From: Oscillospiraceae bacterium
GTDB taxonomy: Bacteria > Bacillota > Clostridia > Oscillospirales > Oscillospiraceae
Reading direction: 5' to 3'
Length of the DNA stretch: 63,427 bases
Assembly: GCA_902765025.1 (NCBI GenBank)
Contig: CACWYC010000007.1
Span: 1 to 63,427 of the forward strand
Shown here: in pieces, positions 1 through 7,691 of the stretch
Position numbering within the stretch: the stretch's first letter is position 1
Layout of the letters: the number at the start of each line of letters is the position of its first letter
Notes under the pieces: model-generated
The model's input: only the letters and a program-made list of their open reading frames with translations
Databases searched by the model: none
Told to the model about the DNA's origin: nothing
Made by a program: the position numbers and the translations under genes

Positions 1-19
1 GCCATGCCATTTTTCATGA

Positions 20-51
20 AAATGAGCACACCGTTTCCGATGTGCTCATTT
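20..51. terminator. hairpin downstream of the mazF-like gene
   Basis: A perfect 11-bp stem (20-30 with 41-51) encloses a 10-base loop. It lies downstream of the minus-strand toxin gene. Neither side carries a long T run, so termination is only possible. The adjacent 11-22 is itself a short A/T palindrome. Confidence 0.45.
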
Positions 52-71
52 CTTCAGGTTTCCCGTCCTCC

Positions 72-100
72 GCCAATGCCTCTATCTTAATGACATTGGC
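72..100. repeat. 29-base hairpin repeat, copy 1
   Basis: This 29-base element is nearly identical (27 of 29) to positions 50355-50383. It is self-complementary: the outer CCAATG and TGACATTGG parts pair, with a wobble on one strand, around a loop containing CTATCTTAA. It sits in the 3' region of the mazF-like gene. It looks like a dispersed intergenic hairpin element. Confidence 0.6.
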
Positions 101-120
101 CGTTGGGCCCGCCGGTTTTG

Positions 121-486
121 TCAGATGAGCGTAGGTGGCCGCAGGCCGAAGCTGACGGCAATGGCGGCGTCCACCTTTTCCATCACGGCGCCGTCCACCT
201 GTCCCATCCGCTCCCGCAGCCGCCGCTTATCCAGCGTGCGTATCTGCTCCAGCAGCACCACCGACTCCTTGGGCAGCCCATAGCTCTGGGCCTTCAGGGA
301 GATGTGGGTAGGCAGCTTGGCCTTGCCCAGCTGGGAGGTGATGGCCGCCGCAATCACGGTGGGGCTGTGGCGGTTGCCTGTGTCGTTCTGCACAATCAGC
401 ACAGGCCGGATTCCGCCCTGCTCGCTGCCCACCACCGGGCTCAGGTCGGCGTAGTATATTTCGCCGCGTTTCACATTTGTATCCAC
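121..486 (-). CDS. mazF: MazF/NdoA-family endoribonuclease toxin
   Basis: About 121 residues, the usual size for Firmicutes NdoA/MazF. The N-terminus VKRGEIYYADLSPVVGSEQG and the following RPVLIVQND closely match the conserved SH3-like barrel of this mRNA-cleaving toxin family. I chose the GTG at 486 because AGGAA lies just upstream and this length fits the family; an ATG 45 bases upstream (531) has no good ribosome site. Family members cut single-stranded RNA at short motifs and are normally held inactive by a MazE-like antitoxin encoded immediately upstream. No such small ORF is visible between this start and nrdR, so the gene looks solitary. The role is inferred from family similarity. Confidence 0.88.
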   Translation of the reverse strand: MDTNVKRGEIYYADLSPVVGSEQGGIRPVLIVQNDTGNRHSPTVIAAAITSQLGKAKLPTHISLKAQSYGLPKESVVLLEQIRTLDKRRLRERMGQVDGAVMEKVDAAIAVSFGLRPPTLI

Positions 487-699
487 TGTTTCCTTCACAC
501 TCCGCCGATGAGAAGTACCCGCTTGGTTCATTCAGGTCATTGGCATTTTGCCACGCCGCTGCCTGTTTTATACTCCGTAGGGAGCTATTTTCTCCGCCCT
601 GTACCATCCTATGAGCGAAGCATCGGAAGGGTGTGGCGTAAAAAAACCCCATATTTTGCGTAAAAAATGAAAAAAACACTACCACATTTTGACGGAATG

Positions 700-708
700 T
701 GCTATAAT
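700..708 (+). promoter_or_regulatory. extended -10 promoter for nrdR
   Basis: A consensus TATAAT at 703-708 is preceded by TG at 700-701, giving an extended -10 element about 50 bases before the nrdR start. The TTGACG at 689-694 is too close to serve as its -35. No NrdR-box palindrome is visible here, so autoregulation is not supported. Confidence 0.5.
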
Positions 709-757
709 TATGTCAACTAAGCGGGATTGCACCGCGGAATACGGAGGGTACAGAGAG

Positions 758-1213
758 ATGAGATGTCCCTATTGTGGCTATAAAGAGAGCAAAGTGGTGG
801 ATTCCCGCCCCGCCGACGAGGGCGCCAGCATCCGCCGCCGCCGGGAGTGCCTCCAGTGCGAGAAGCGCTTCACCACCTATGAGACGGTGGAGAGCCTGCC
901 CATGGTGGTCATCAAGAAGGACGGCAGCCGCCAGAGCTTTGACCGCAACAAGGTGCTGCGGGGCATCCAGCGCTCCTGCGAGAAGCGGCCTGTGTCCGTG
1001 GCGGACATGGAGCGCATGGCCATGGAGATCGAGCAGGAGATTCAGAACTCCCTGGAGCGGGAGGTCAGCACCGACATCATCGGCGAAAAGGTGATGGAAA
1101 AGCTGAAAACCGCCGACGAGGTGGCCTACGTCCGCTTCGCCTCCGTGTACCGCCAGTTTAAGGATATCAACACCTTCATGGCGGAGCTGAGCAAGATTCT
1201 GGAGGAGAAGTAA
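758..1213 (+). CDS. nrdR: transcriptional repressor NrdR
   Basis: A 151-residue protein with both NrdR modules. The N-terminal zinc ribbon has cysteines at 3, 6, 31 and 34, followed by an arginine-rich segment. An ATP-cone begins near residue 48 ([17 protein letters not shown]). The family senses ATP/dATP and represses ribonucleotide reductase genes at paired palindromic boxes. The ATG at 758 follows GGAGGG with good spacing; an upstream in-frame ATG at 689 would add unrelated residues. A plausible target in the same window is nrdD-nrdG, whose upstream region (48524-48573) carries NrdR-box-like palindromes. The gene converges with the DUF4363 gene 10 bases downstream. Confidence 0.97.
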   Translation: MRCPYCGYKESKVVDSRPADEGASIRRRRECLQCEKRFTTYETVESLPMVVIKKDGSRQSFDRNKVLRGIQRSCEKRPVSVADMERMAMEIEQEIQNSLEREVSTDIIGEKVMEKLKTADEVAYVRFASVYRQFKDINTFMAELSKILEEK

Positions 1214-1223
1214 GGCAGTACCC

Positions 1224-1604
1224 TTATAATATATTCTCCGCGCTCAGCCGTTCCATATCGGCGATATGCCCCAGTTGCATCGATAATTCCACCGCCGCGG
1301 CGTGCAGCGCCGCGGCGTCTTTTTGCCCGCAGGCCACCAGGCAGCGCTGCAACAGCTCCGCCGCCTTGTCAATCTCCGCGTGCTCCATCACCATGTGCAG
1401 CGGCCCCTGGGCCCTTTGCCAGTCCTGCTGCAAGTCCGTGAGCTGCGCCTCCGCCCGGCGCCAATGGCCCTGCCCGGCGCTGCGCTGGGCCTGGGATAAC
1501 TGCTGCTGCCAGCTGTCGCACCGCCCGGCGATGGCCGCCCCCGCCGCCAGACATACCACAAACAGCGCCGCCAGTACGGCGGCGGAGATACGCAGCGCCC
1601 TCAT
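1224..1604 (-). CDS. DUF4363-type membrane-anchored protein
   Basis: 126 residues with one N-terminal hydrophobic helix (about 5-27) that could be a membrane anchor or uncleaved signal. The remainder is helical, rich in Gln and Ala, and predicted extracytoplasmic. Size, architecture and position directly behind a DUF421 gene match the DUF4363 family, which is often paired with YetF-like proteins in spore-forming Firmicutes. Its start overlaps the stop of the upstream DUF421 gene by four bases, so the two are translationally coupled. The molecular role is unknown. Confidence 0.7.
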   Translation of the reverse strand: MRALRISAAVLAALFVVCLAAGAAIAGRCDSWQQQLSQAQRSAGQGHWRRAEAQLTDLQQDWQRAQGPLHMVMEHAEIDKAAELLQRCLVACGQKDAAALHAAAVELSMQLGHIADMERLSAENIL

Positions 1605-2284
1605 GCCGCCCCCTCCTTTGCCACCACGGTCACCGTGCCGTCCTGTCCCACCGTCAGCAAAAACACGTCCTCCGTCCTGTTAAGCCCCTGGGCGGCAAGC
1701 TGCTGCCTCAGCCACGCATCGTCCTTTCCCAGCCGGGCCAGGGCCTTGGTCATCACCCGGCCGTCATTGATGACCACCACCGGCAGAAATACGTCGTCCT
1801 CCACCGTAAGGCCCAACTGCTTGGGCGTCACCCCCTGCTCGTGGGTGTAGGGCAGCACCGACAGGTGCCCCGTGGTCTCCAGCACGGCGTACTTCACCGC
1901 CTTCAAATCCCCCACGCCCTGGGAGCGCAGCTCCTCCATCACCTCGTCCGGCGTCAGCCGGTTGCGGCGCATCACGTCCTGGCAAAGCCGCCCCTCCCGT
2001 ATCACGATGGCGGGCTCACCGCACACCAGCGCCCGGAACCGCACACTTCGCAGGTTCAGGCAGCTGAGCATGGTGCTCATGGCCAGCAGCGCCGCGATGG
2101 GAATGAGGCCGTTTACCAGCGGGATGCCGAAGTCCTGCATGGGCACCGCCGCCAGGTCGCTGATGAGCATGGTCAGCACCAACTCAATGGGCTCTAACTG
2201 CCCGATTTGCCGCTTGCCCGTCAGCCGCAGCCCTATTATCAGCACGGCGTACAGTATCACCGTCCGCACCAGCGCCGTCACCAT
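1601..2284 (-). CDS. DUF421/YetF-family membrane protein
   Basis: 227 residues from an ATG at 2284, preceded by AAGGAGG at eight-base spacing; the longer frame to 2338 has no such site. There are three hydrophobic segments within the first 90 residues (LVRTVILYAVLIIGLRL, then the stretch around LVLTMLISDLAAVP, then LIPIAALLAMSTML). A soluble YetF-like C-terminal domain follows, containing repeated 'G.L..V' strands and GRVMTKAL. YetF/DUF421 proteins are found in the membrane of spore formers and a few are linked to sporulation or germination. No biochemical activity is established. It forms a two-gene unit with the DUF4363 gene and diverges from kamB. Confidence 0.85.
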   Translation of the reverse strand: MVTALVRTVILYAVLIIGLRLTGKRQIGQLEPIELVLTMLISDLAAVPMQDFGIPLVNGLIPIAALLAMSTMLSCLNLRSVRFRALVCGEPAIVIREGRLCQDVMRRNRLTPDEVMEELRSQGVGDLKAVKYAVLETTGHLSVLPYTHEQGVTPKQLGLTVEDDVFLPVVVINDGRVMTKALARLGKDDAWLRQQLAAQGLNRTEDVFLLTVGQDGTVTVVAKEGAA

Positions 2285-2317
2285 GGCCCCGCCCTCCTTT
2301 GTGAGTGATAAATCGTT

Positions 2318-2341
2318 CCTGTGGAGTATTTGCGCCACAGG
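2318..2341. promoter_or_regulatory. inverted repeat in the yetF-kamB divergent spacer
   Basis: A perfect 7-bp inverted repeat, CCTGTGG and CCACAGG, is separated by 10 bases in the 147-base spacer between the divergent DUF421 gene and kamB. It could be an operator. No specific regulator can be assigned. A possible -10 for kamB, TATGAT, follows at 2383-2388. Confidence 0.35.
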
Positions 2342-2431
2342 CCAAAAATATGTGCCAACCGGGGTTTCTTTTTTCGGCGGCGTATGATAACATTATCCAT
2401 TGGAACGAAACGAAGGAAAAGGAGTGGTGGT

Positions 2432-3361
2432 ATGACCGACGCCCTGCTGCAGGATCTCCACAGCGTGAAAACCATGTCCATTGTGGGCATGTGCAAAAAC
2501 GCGGGCAAAACCACGGTGCTGAACTGGTTTTTGCACCACAGCCGCCGGGACAGCGTGCTGGGCCTGACCTCCATCGGCCGCGACGGCGAGTCCACCGACG
2601 TGGTCACCGGCACGGAAAAGCCCAGCATCTACGTGCCCGCCGGCACGCTGATCGCCACCGCCAGGGATATGCTGCGGCTGTGCGACGTGACACGCGAAAT
2701 CGTCATGACCACCGGCATCCCCACCCCCATCGGCGAGGTGGTGATTCTCCGTGCCCGCAGCGACGGTTACGTCCAGCTGGCCGGCCCCTCCATCACCACC
2801 CAGCTGCAAACCGTGTCCCGCCACTTTTTCGATCTGGGGGCCCGCCAGTCGGTCATCGACGGCGCCCTGGGCCGCAAGAGCCTGGGGGCCCGGGCCGTGG
2901 CGGAGGGCGTCATCCTCTGCACCGGCGCCAGCTACAACATGAGCATGGAAAAGGTGGTGGCCGACACCGCCCACATCTACCGGCTGATGAATCTGCCCAA
3001 GGCGGAGACCATTCCGGCGGCAGGGGAGGGCCTGGGGGAGGACTTCAAGAAAAACGGTGAAGCCATGGTTACCGGTGCCCTCACCGACACCATGGTGGTG
3101 CCGCTGCTGAAGAGCGGCGTGCTGCGCCGTGGCCGCATCGTGGTGCTGGACCCCAGTAAGGTGCTGCTCACCGCCGACACCCTGGACAAGCTGGCCCTGC
3201 GGGATGTCCGTCTGGAAACGGCCCAGTCCGCCCGCACCCTGTGCGTCACCGTGAACCCCGTGTCCGCCTACGGCTGGCGGTTTGATAAAGACGCCTTTAT
3301 GGCGGCCATGTCCGAGGCGGTAGACGCCCCGGTGATCAACGTGAAGGAGGAGTTGGCATGA
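2432..3361 (+). CDS. kamB: lysine 5,6-aminomutase reactivase subunit KamB
   Basis: 309 residues. A P-loop lies near the N-terminus (MSIVGMCKNAGKTTVLN). The protein is followed, with a four-base overlap, by the MutS-like KamC, and both precede a lysine fermentation operon; this arrangement is typical of the KamB/KamC pair. These proteins are thought to reactivate the adenosylcobalamin-dependent lysine 5,6-aminomutase by exchanging damaged cobalamin, using ATP. The ATG at 2432 is preceded by an AAGGAAAAGGAG ribosome site; the upstream in-frame ATG at 2321 lacks one. The gene lies upstream of the riboswitch promoter, so it is not under lysine-riboswitch control. Assignment rests on motif, size and context. 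Confidence 0.82.
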   Translation: MTDALLQDLHSVKTMSIVGMCKNAGKTTVLNWFLHHSRRDSVLGLTSIGRDGESTDVVTGTEKPSIYVPAGTLIATARDMLRLCDVTREIVMTTGIPTPIGEVVILRARSDGYVQLAGPSITTQLQTVSRHFFDLGARQSVIDGALGRKSLGARAVAEGVILCTGASYNMSMEKVVADTAHIYRLMNLPKAETIPAAGEGLGEDFKKNGEAMVTGALTDTMVVPLLKSGVLRRGRIVVLDPSKVLLTADTLDKLALRDVRLETAQSARTLCVTVNPVSAYGWRFDKDAFMAAMSEAVDAPVINVKEELA

Positions 3362-4818
3362 TTACCGTCACCTTTGACGAAAAAGTGAAAATCGGCCTGC
3401 AATACGCCCTGGAGACCCTCCACGGCTGCTCCCCCTTTGGCCAGGAGAGAATCCGCAAGCTGCGGTTTTACACCCCGGCGGAGCGTGATGAACTGGACGT
3501 GGAGCTGGGCAACGTGGAGCGCTGCGCCCGGGCCGCCGGCGACTTAAAGGAAACCTACGATAAAATCATGGTGCTGCTGTGCCAGATTAAGGACATCCGC
3601 ACCAGCCTCCGCCGCTGCCGTGACGGGGAGACCCCCGACCACGTGGAGCTGTTTGAGATAAAGGGCTACCTCCAGCGCCTGGAGGGCCTGCGGCCCCTGT
3701 TCGCCCAGGCGGACGAGATGGTGCATTTTGAGGATTTGACTTTCCATGACCCTGCCCCTGCCCTGGCCATTCTTGACCCGGAGGCCACCGGCAGCCGTGG
3801 CTTCTACATCCCCGACAGCGCCACCGCCCGTCTCAAAGAGATTCGCCAGGCCAAGAAGGACGTGGAGGAGCACCTCTACCACGCCCAGACCGACGGGGAA
3901 AAGGACGACCTGCGCCTCAAACGCACCCGCATCTGCGCCGAGGAGGAGAGCGAGGAGATGAAGGTGCGCAAGGCTATGGGCGCGGCGCTTGCCCCACTGG
4001 CGGAGGATTTGCTGGCCGATGCCGAGTCGGTGGGCCGTCTGGACTTCATGTTGCAAAAGGCCCTGTTCGCCGTGCGCTACGGCGGCGTCCGCCCCACCAT
4101 TACGGACACGGAATTGACCCTCACCGACATGGTGAACCCGGAGCTGGTGGACTTGCTCTCCGAGCAGCACCGGGCCTTCGTGCCGGTGTCCGTGGCATTG
4201 GACCAGGGCGCTACCGTCATCACCGGCGCCAACATGGGCGGCAAATCCGTGGCCATGAAGACAGTGGCCCTGAACGTGCTGCTGCTCCACGCCGGCTTCC
4301 TGGTGTGTGCCCGGGAGGCCCGCATGCCTCTTTTCCACACGGTGAAGATGCTCTTTGACGACCTCCAGTCCATCCAGTCCGGCCTCAGCGGCTTCGGCAG
4401 CGAGATTGTCCAGTTTGAAAAGGCGCTGAACGAGGTGGAGCAGGGTTACTCCCTGTTTTTGCTGGATGAATTCGCCCGGGGCACCAACCCCGACGAGGGC
4501 GCCGTCATCGTCCAGGCCGTCACCCGGTATTTGAACGACGTCCACGCCATCTCCCTGCTCACCACCCACTACGACAAGGTGGCCGACTGCGCCCGGGCCC
4601 ACTATCAGATCATCGGTCTCCGGGACGTGGACCCCCAGGCCATCCGCAGGGAACTCTCCGTCACCGGCGAGGACGGCGTGGCCGTTATCGCCCGCCATAT
4701 GAACTACGGCCTCTACCGGGTGGAGGGCAAGTCCGACTGCCCCCGGGATGCCCTGAACATCTGCCGCATGCTCTCCCTCAAGCCGGAGATTTTAGACAAG
4801 ATAGAGCAGGGCTATTAA
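3358..4818 (+). CDS. kamC: lysine 5,6-aminomutase reactivase ATPase KamC (MutS-like)
   Basis: 486 residues. The C-terminal half is a MutS-family ATPase domain: Walker A GANMGGKSVAMKT, Walker B LFLLDEFARGTNPDEG, then LLTTHYDKVA. The N-terminal half is helical and lacks a MutS mismatch-recognition domain, so this is not a repair protein. MutS-like ATPases of this size inside lysine fermentation clusters are annotated as KamC, working with KamB on the B12-dependent aminomutase. The start overlaps the kamB stop by four bases (ATGA). The operon appears to stop here; a new promoter and the lysine riboswitch follow within 110 bases. Confidence 0.85.
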   Translation: MITVTFDEKVKIGLQYALETLHGCSPFGQERIRKLRFYTPAERDELDVELGNVERCARAAGDLKETYDKIMVLLCQIKDIRTSLRRCRDGETPDHVELFEIKGYLQRLEGLRPLFAQADEMVHFEDLTFHDPAPALAILDPEATGSRGFYIPDSATARLKEIRQAKKDVEEHLYHAQTDGEKDDLRLKRTRICAEEESEEMKVRKAMGAALAPLAEDLLADAESVGRLDFMLQKALFAVRYGGVRPTITDTELTLTDMVNPELVDLLSEQHRAFVPVSVALDQGATVITGANMGGKSVAMKTVALNVLLLHAGFLVCAREARMPLFHTVKMLFDDLQSIQSGLSGFGSEIVQFEKALNEVEQGYSLFLLDEFARGTNPDEGAVIVQAVTRYLNDVHAISLLTTHYDKVADCARAHYQIIGLRDVDPQAIRRELSVTGEDGVAVIARHMNYGLYRVEGKSDCPRDALNICRMLSLKPEILDKIEQGY

Positions 4819-4927
4819 GCCATCTTCTGTGCAGATTGACATAATATTTCCCCTTTCGCCCCGCTCTGCGGGACGAAATTTTTATTTGATTGCCAAAAAG
4901 TTATTGAGGCTATTCTGGGAAATCGCC

Positions 4928-4955
4928 TTGACAAAAGCGGGAAAAAAGCTATAAT
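4928..4955 (+). promoter_or_regulatory. sigma-A promoter of the lysine fermentation operon
   Basis: Consensus -35 TTGACA (4928-4933), a 16-base spacer, and consensus -10 TATAAT (4950-4955). The predicted start is near 4962, about 20 bases before the riboswitch P1 helix. It is the closest to consensus of the promoters I found in the window. Confidence 0.88.
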
Positions 4956-4975
4956 TTTGGGTGTAGACAATTCGA

Positions 4976-5155
4976 TATATGCAATAGAGGCGCGGAGTGC
5001 AGGGTACCTGTCGGATGAGGTACGGCCCTTGATGGCCGGCAGGGAAGGGGCGCTCCGCCGAAGGGGGGCGGCGTGCCCGAGCCGCGTCCTTGGCAGCACC
5101 GTGTAAGCGGCACTGTTGTCATGCCCTTTGTGACATGGAGCGCTATTGGTCATAA
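4976..5155 (+). promoter_or_regulatory. lysine riboswitch (L box) aptamer, predicted ON switch
   Basis: The region matches the L-box layout. P1 pairs CAATAG (4982-4987) with CTATTG (5143-5148). The conserved AGAGGCGC follows the 5' strand. P2 pairs 4992-4997 with 5053-5058 and is followed by the conserved GCCGAAGG core near 5057-5064. P3 pairs about 5068-5072 with 5081-5085. A P4 arm follows TTGGCAGC. P5 pairs TGTCA (5117-5121) with TGACA (5131-5135), followed by the conserved GGAGCGCTATTGG. The 3' strand of P1 is also part of the 5' arm of the terminator at 5140-5171, so ligand-stabilised P1 should block termination and turn the operon on. Family assignment is by motif recognition; the ON logic is inferred from the overlap. 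Confidence 0.9.
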
Positions 5156-5186
5156 CAGTGACCGATGGCGCCCTTTTGTTATTTTT
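5140..5186 (+). terminator. riboswitch-controlled intrinsic terminator
   Basis: A 13-bp stem (5140-5152 with 5159-5171, two G-U pairs) with a six-base loop is followed by a T-rich run (5174-5186). The 5' arm contains the whole 3' strand of riboswitch P1 (5143-5148), so P1 and terminator cannot form together. A second, weaker hairpin (5187-5194 with 5203-5210) lies between it and the kal ribosome site. Confidence 0.85.
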
Positions 5187-5259
5187 GACGGGGGTTCGTC
5201 AGTCCCTGTCGAAGCGTCAGCAACCATTTTGTCAGAATTTTTTTAAGGAGGAAACTACT

Positions 5260-5661
5260 ATGGAAAAGATGACATCCCTGCTGCGGCTGCGCATGAGCGC
5301 CAAGGACGCCCACTACGGCGGCAACCTGGTGGACGGCGCCCACATGGTGCACCTGTTCGGCGACGTGGCCACCGAGCTCCTCATCATGTGCGACGGCGAT
5401 GAGGGCCTGTTCTGCGCTTACGACAACATCGAGTTCCTGGCTCCCGTCTATGCCGGCGACTACATCGAGGCCTACGGCGAGATCGAGAAGATCGGCAACA
5501 CCTCCCGCACCATGAAGTTCGAGGCCCGCAAGGTCATCGTCTCCCGCCCCGACATCAGCGCCTCCGCCGCCGACGTTCTGGCCGAGCCCATCGTGGTCTG
5601 CCGCGCCCACGGCACCTGCGTCACCCCCAAGGACTGCCAGCGCAAGCCCATTGAGAAGTAA
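5260..5661 (+). CDS. kal: 3-aminobutyryl-CoA ammonia-lyase
   Basis: 133 residues, a small single-domain hotdog-fold protein as expected for Kal. It removes ammonia from L-3-aminobutyryl-CoA to give crotonyl-CoA, the last step specific to lysine fermentation. The recognisable segment is [23 protein letters not shown] near residues 10-28 and the strand [19 protein letters not shown]. It is first in the riboswitch-controlled operon, followed 15 bases later by kce. The ATG at 5260 follows AAGGAGG with good spacing; a longer frame from 5146 runs through the terminator and is rejected. The name rests on family resemblance plus complete pathway context. Confidence 0.9.
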   Translation: MEKMTSLLRLRMSAKDAHYGGNLVDGAHMVHLFGDVATELLIMCDGDEGLFCAYDNIEFLAPVYAGDYIEAYGEIEKIGNTSRTMKFEARKVIVSRPDISASAADVLAEPIVVCRAHGTCVTPKDCQRKPIEK

Positions 5662-5676
5662 GGCAGGGCAGAGAGA

Positions 5677-6504
5677 ATGGAGAAGCTGATTATCACCGCC
5701 GCCATCTGCGGCGCCGAGGTCACCAAGGCCTCCAACCCCGCTGTGCCCTACACCGTGGAGGAGATGGTCCGTGAGGCCAAGTCCGCCTACGAGGCCGGCG
5801 CAGCCATTCTGCACATCCACGTCCGCGAGGACGACGGCACCCCCACCCAGGACCGTGAGCGTTTCCGGGTGGTGATGGACGCCATCCGCAAGGAGCTGCC
5901 CGACGTCATCATGATCCCCTCCACCGGCGGCGCCACCGGCATGAGCCCCGAAGAGCGCCTGCAGCCCACCGAGCTGTTCCCCGAGATGGCCACCCTGGAC
6001 TGCGGCACCTGCAACTTCGGCGATGAGATTTTCGACAACACCATGCCCACCATGCGGGCCTTCGGCAAGCGCATGATCGAGAACGGCATCAAGCCCGAGT
6101 ATGAGTGCTTCGAGATCGGCCACCTGGATACCATCCTCACCATGGCCCGCAAGGGTGAGGTGCCCGGCGCCCCCATGCAGTTCAACTTCGTGCTGGGCGT
6201 CAACGGCTGCACCCCCGCCACCGTGGAGAACCTGTGGTTCCTGGTGAACAAGATTCCCGCCGGCTCCACCTGGACCGTCACCGGCGTGGGCCGCAGCGCC
6301 TGGACCATGGCCGCCGCCGGCATCGCCATGGGCGGCAACGTCCGCGTGGGCTTTGAGGATAACGTGTACCTGGGCAAGGGCCAGAAGGCCGCCTCCAACG
6401 GCGAGCTGGTGGCCAAGGTGGTGCGTCTGGCCAAGGAGCTGGGCCGCGAAATCGCCACCCCCGCCGAGGCCCGCGAGATTCTCTCCCTCAAGCCCCTGCA
6501 GTAA
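5677..6504 (+). CDS. kce: 3-keto-5-aminohexanoate cleavage enzyme (BKACE family)
   Basis: 275 residues. Zinc ligands H46 and H48 lie in the motif LHIHVRED, matching His46/His48 of the characterised enzyme; a third ligand Glu lies in GFEDNVY near residue 230. Kce condenses 3-keto-5-aminohexanoate with acetyl-CoA, giving acetoacetate and 3-aminobutyryl-CoA, the substrate of Kal. The family includes many beta-keto acid cleavage enzymes with other substrates, but flanking kal and kdd make the lysine role firm. The ribosome site (GGCAGAGAGA) is weaker than those of its neighbours. The downstream gap of 47 bases carries a strong site for kdd. Confidence 0.93.
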   Translation: MEKLIITAAICGAEVTKASNPAVPYTVEEMVREAKSAYEAGAAILHIHVREDDGTPTQDRERFRVVMDAIRKELPDVIMIPSTGGATGMSPEERLQPTELFPEMATLDCGTCNFGDEIFDNTMPTMRAFGKRMIENGIKPEYECFEIGHLDTILTMARKGEVPGAPMQFNFVLGVNGCTPATVENLWFLVNKIPAGSTWTVTGVGRSAWTMAAAGIAMGGNVRVGFEDNVYLGKGQKAASNGELVAKVVRLAKELGREIATPAEAREILSLKPLQ

Positions 6505-6551
6505 GTTGGTAAACACATTTATATAAAAACATTTTTAGGAGGATTATTACA

Positions 6552-7604
6552 ATGGCTGAGCTGAAAGGCAACAAGTACGGTACCCACCGCGTGATCGAGC
6601 CCAAGGGCGTTCTGACCCAGGCTGCCTGGAAAATCGACAACGATATGTCCAAGGTCTACTCCAACGAGATCGTCTGCGACGTCACCTCCCTGAACATCGA
6701 CTCCGCTTCCTTCACCCAGATCTCCGACGCCTGCGGCGGCGACGAGAAGAAGATCGGCGAGATGATCATGGGCATCGTGGCCGAGCGCGGCAAGCAGCAG
6801 AACCCCGTCACCGGCTCCGGCGGCATGTTCAAGGGCGTTGTGGCCCACATCGGCGAGGACCTGAAGAAGAAGCCCGGCTTCGACCTGAAGGAAGGCGACA
6901 AGATCGTCTCCCTGGTGTCCCTGTCCATGACCCCCCTGAAGATTGACAAGATCCTGGCCATCCACAAGGACATCGACCGCGTGGACATCATCGGCAAGGC
7001 CATCCTGTTCGAGTCCGCCCTGTACTGCAAGATGCCCGACGATATGTCCGAGGCTCTGGCCCTGGCCGCTCTGGACGTGGCCGGCGCTCCCGCCCAGGCC
7101 CGCAAGCTGCCCCACGAGGGCGACAACGTCCTGATTCTGGGCGCCAACGGCAAGTCCGGCGTGCTGTGCGGCTGGGAGGCCATGAAGAAGGTTGGCCCCA
7201 ACGGCAAGGTGGTGGGCGTTGTCCGCAACCCCAAGCAGGTTCCCGCTCTGCTGGAGCTGGGCGTGTACACCGACGTCATCGTGGCCGACTGCACCAAGCC
7301 CGTTGAGGTGATGGAAGAGGCCCTGAAGGTCACCGGCGGCAAGGAGTACGACCTGTCCATCTGCTGCGTCAACATCGAGTCCTGCGAGATGTCCGCCATC
7401 CTGCCCGTCCGCGACGACGGCCTGGTGTACTTCTTCTCCATGGCCACCTCCTTCACCAAGGCCGCCCTGGGCGCCGAGGGCATCGGCAAGGACGTCACCA
7501 TGATCGTGGGCAACGGCTATACCAAGAACCACGCCCAGATCACCCTGGACGTGCTGCGTGAGAATCCCAAGCTGCGCAAGCTGTTCGACGAGAAGTATTG
7601 CTGA
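6552..7604 (+). CDS. kdd: L-erythro-3,5-diaminohexanoate dehydrogenase
   Basis: 350 residues, the usual Kdd length. A nucleotide-binding Rossmann region is visible around NVLILGANGKSGVLCGWEAM, with a Kdd-like N-terminal domain (GTHRVIEPKGVLTQAAWKID). Kdd oxidatively deaminates 3,5-diaminohexanoate to 3-keto-5-aminohexanoate with NAD(P)+, releasing the first ammonia of the pathway. The ATG follows AGGAGG at nine-base spacing. The gene ends at 7604 and is separated from kamA by a GC-rich hairpin (7614-7643) lacking a T run, so read-through is expected. Confidence 0.93.
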   Translation: MAELKGNKYGTHRVIEPKGVLTQAAWKIDNDMSKVYSNEIVCDVTSLNIDSASFTQISDACGGDEKKIGEMIMGIVAERGKQQNPVTGSGGMFKGVVAHIGEDLKKKPGFDLKEGDKIVSLVSLSMTPLKIDKILAIHKDIDRVDIIGKAILFESALYCKMPDDMSEALALAALDVAGAPAQARKLPHEGDNVLILGANGKSGVLCGWEAMKKVGPNGKVVGVVRNPKQVPALLELGVYTDVIVADCTKPVEVMEEALKVTGGKEYDLSICCVNIESCEMSAILPVRDDGLVYFFSMATSFTKAALGAEGIGKDVTMIVGNGYTKNHAQITLDVLRENPKLRKLFDEKYC

Positions 7605-7613
7605 GTAAACTGC

Positions 7614-7643
7614 GCCCGGGGCGGCCGCCTCGCTGCCCCGGGC
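7614..7643 (+). other. intercistronic GC-rich hairpin between kdd and kamA
   Basis: A perfect 9-bp stem (GCCCGGGGC with GCCCCGGGC) and 12-base loop sit between kdd and kamA. There is no following T run, so it is unlikely to be a terminator. It may set mRNA stability or processing. A similar element follows kamA. Confidence 0.65.
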
Positions 7644-7691
7644 CTGCCGTACCTATCCCACTCACATTATTCATTTAAAGGAGAAGTGATT

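Noticed and set aside
227..685. 152-codon ORF overlapping mazF in another frame as a possible antitoxin
   Set aside because: No ribosome site, no antitoxin-like domain, and most of it lies over the mazF coding sequence.
689..708. TTGACG plus TATAAT as a normal nrdR promoter
   Set aside because: Spacer is only eight bases; the extended -10 alone is a better reading.
3358..4818. DNA mismatch repair MutS
   Set aside because: ATPase domain is MutS-like, but the mismatch-recognition domains are missing and the context is lysine fermentation.
5179..6516. Long minus-strand ORF opposite kal and kce
   Set aside because: It is a shadow of strongly biased plus-strand codons (G/H/V/A/L-rich product, no ribosome site), and the plus-strand genes are certain.
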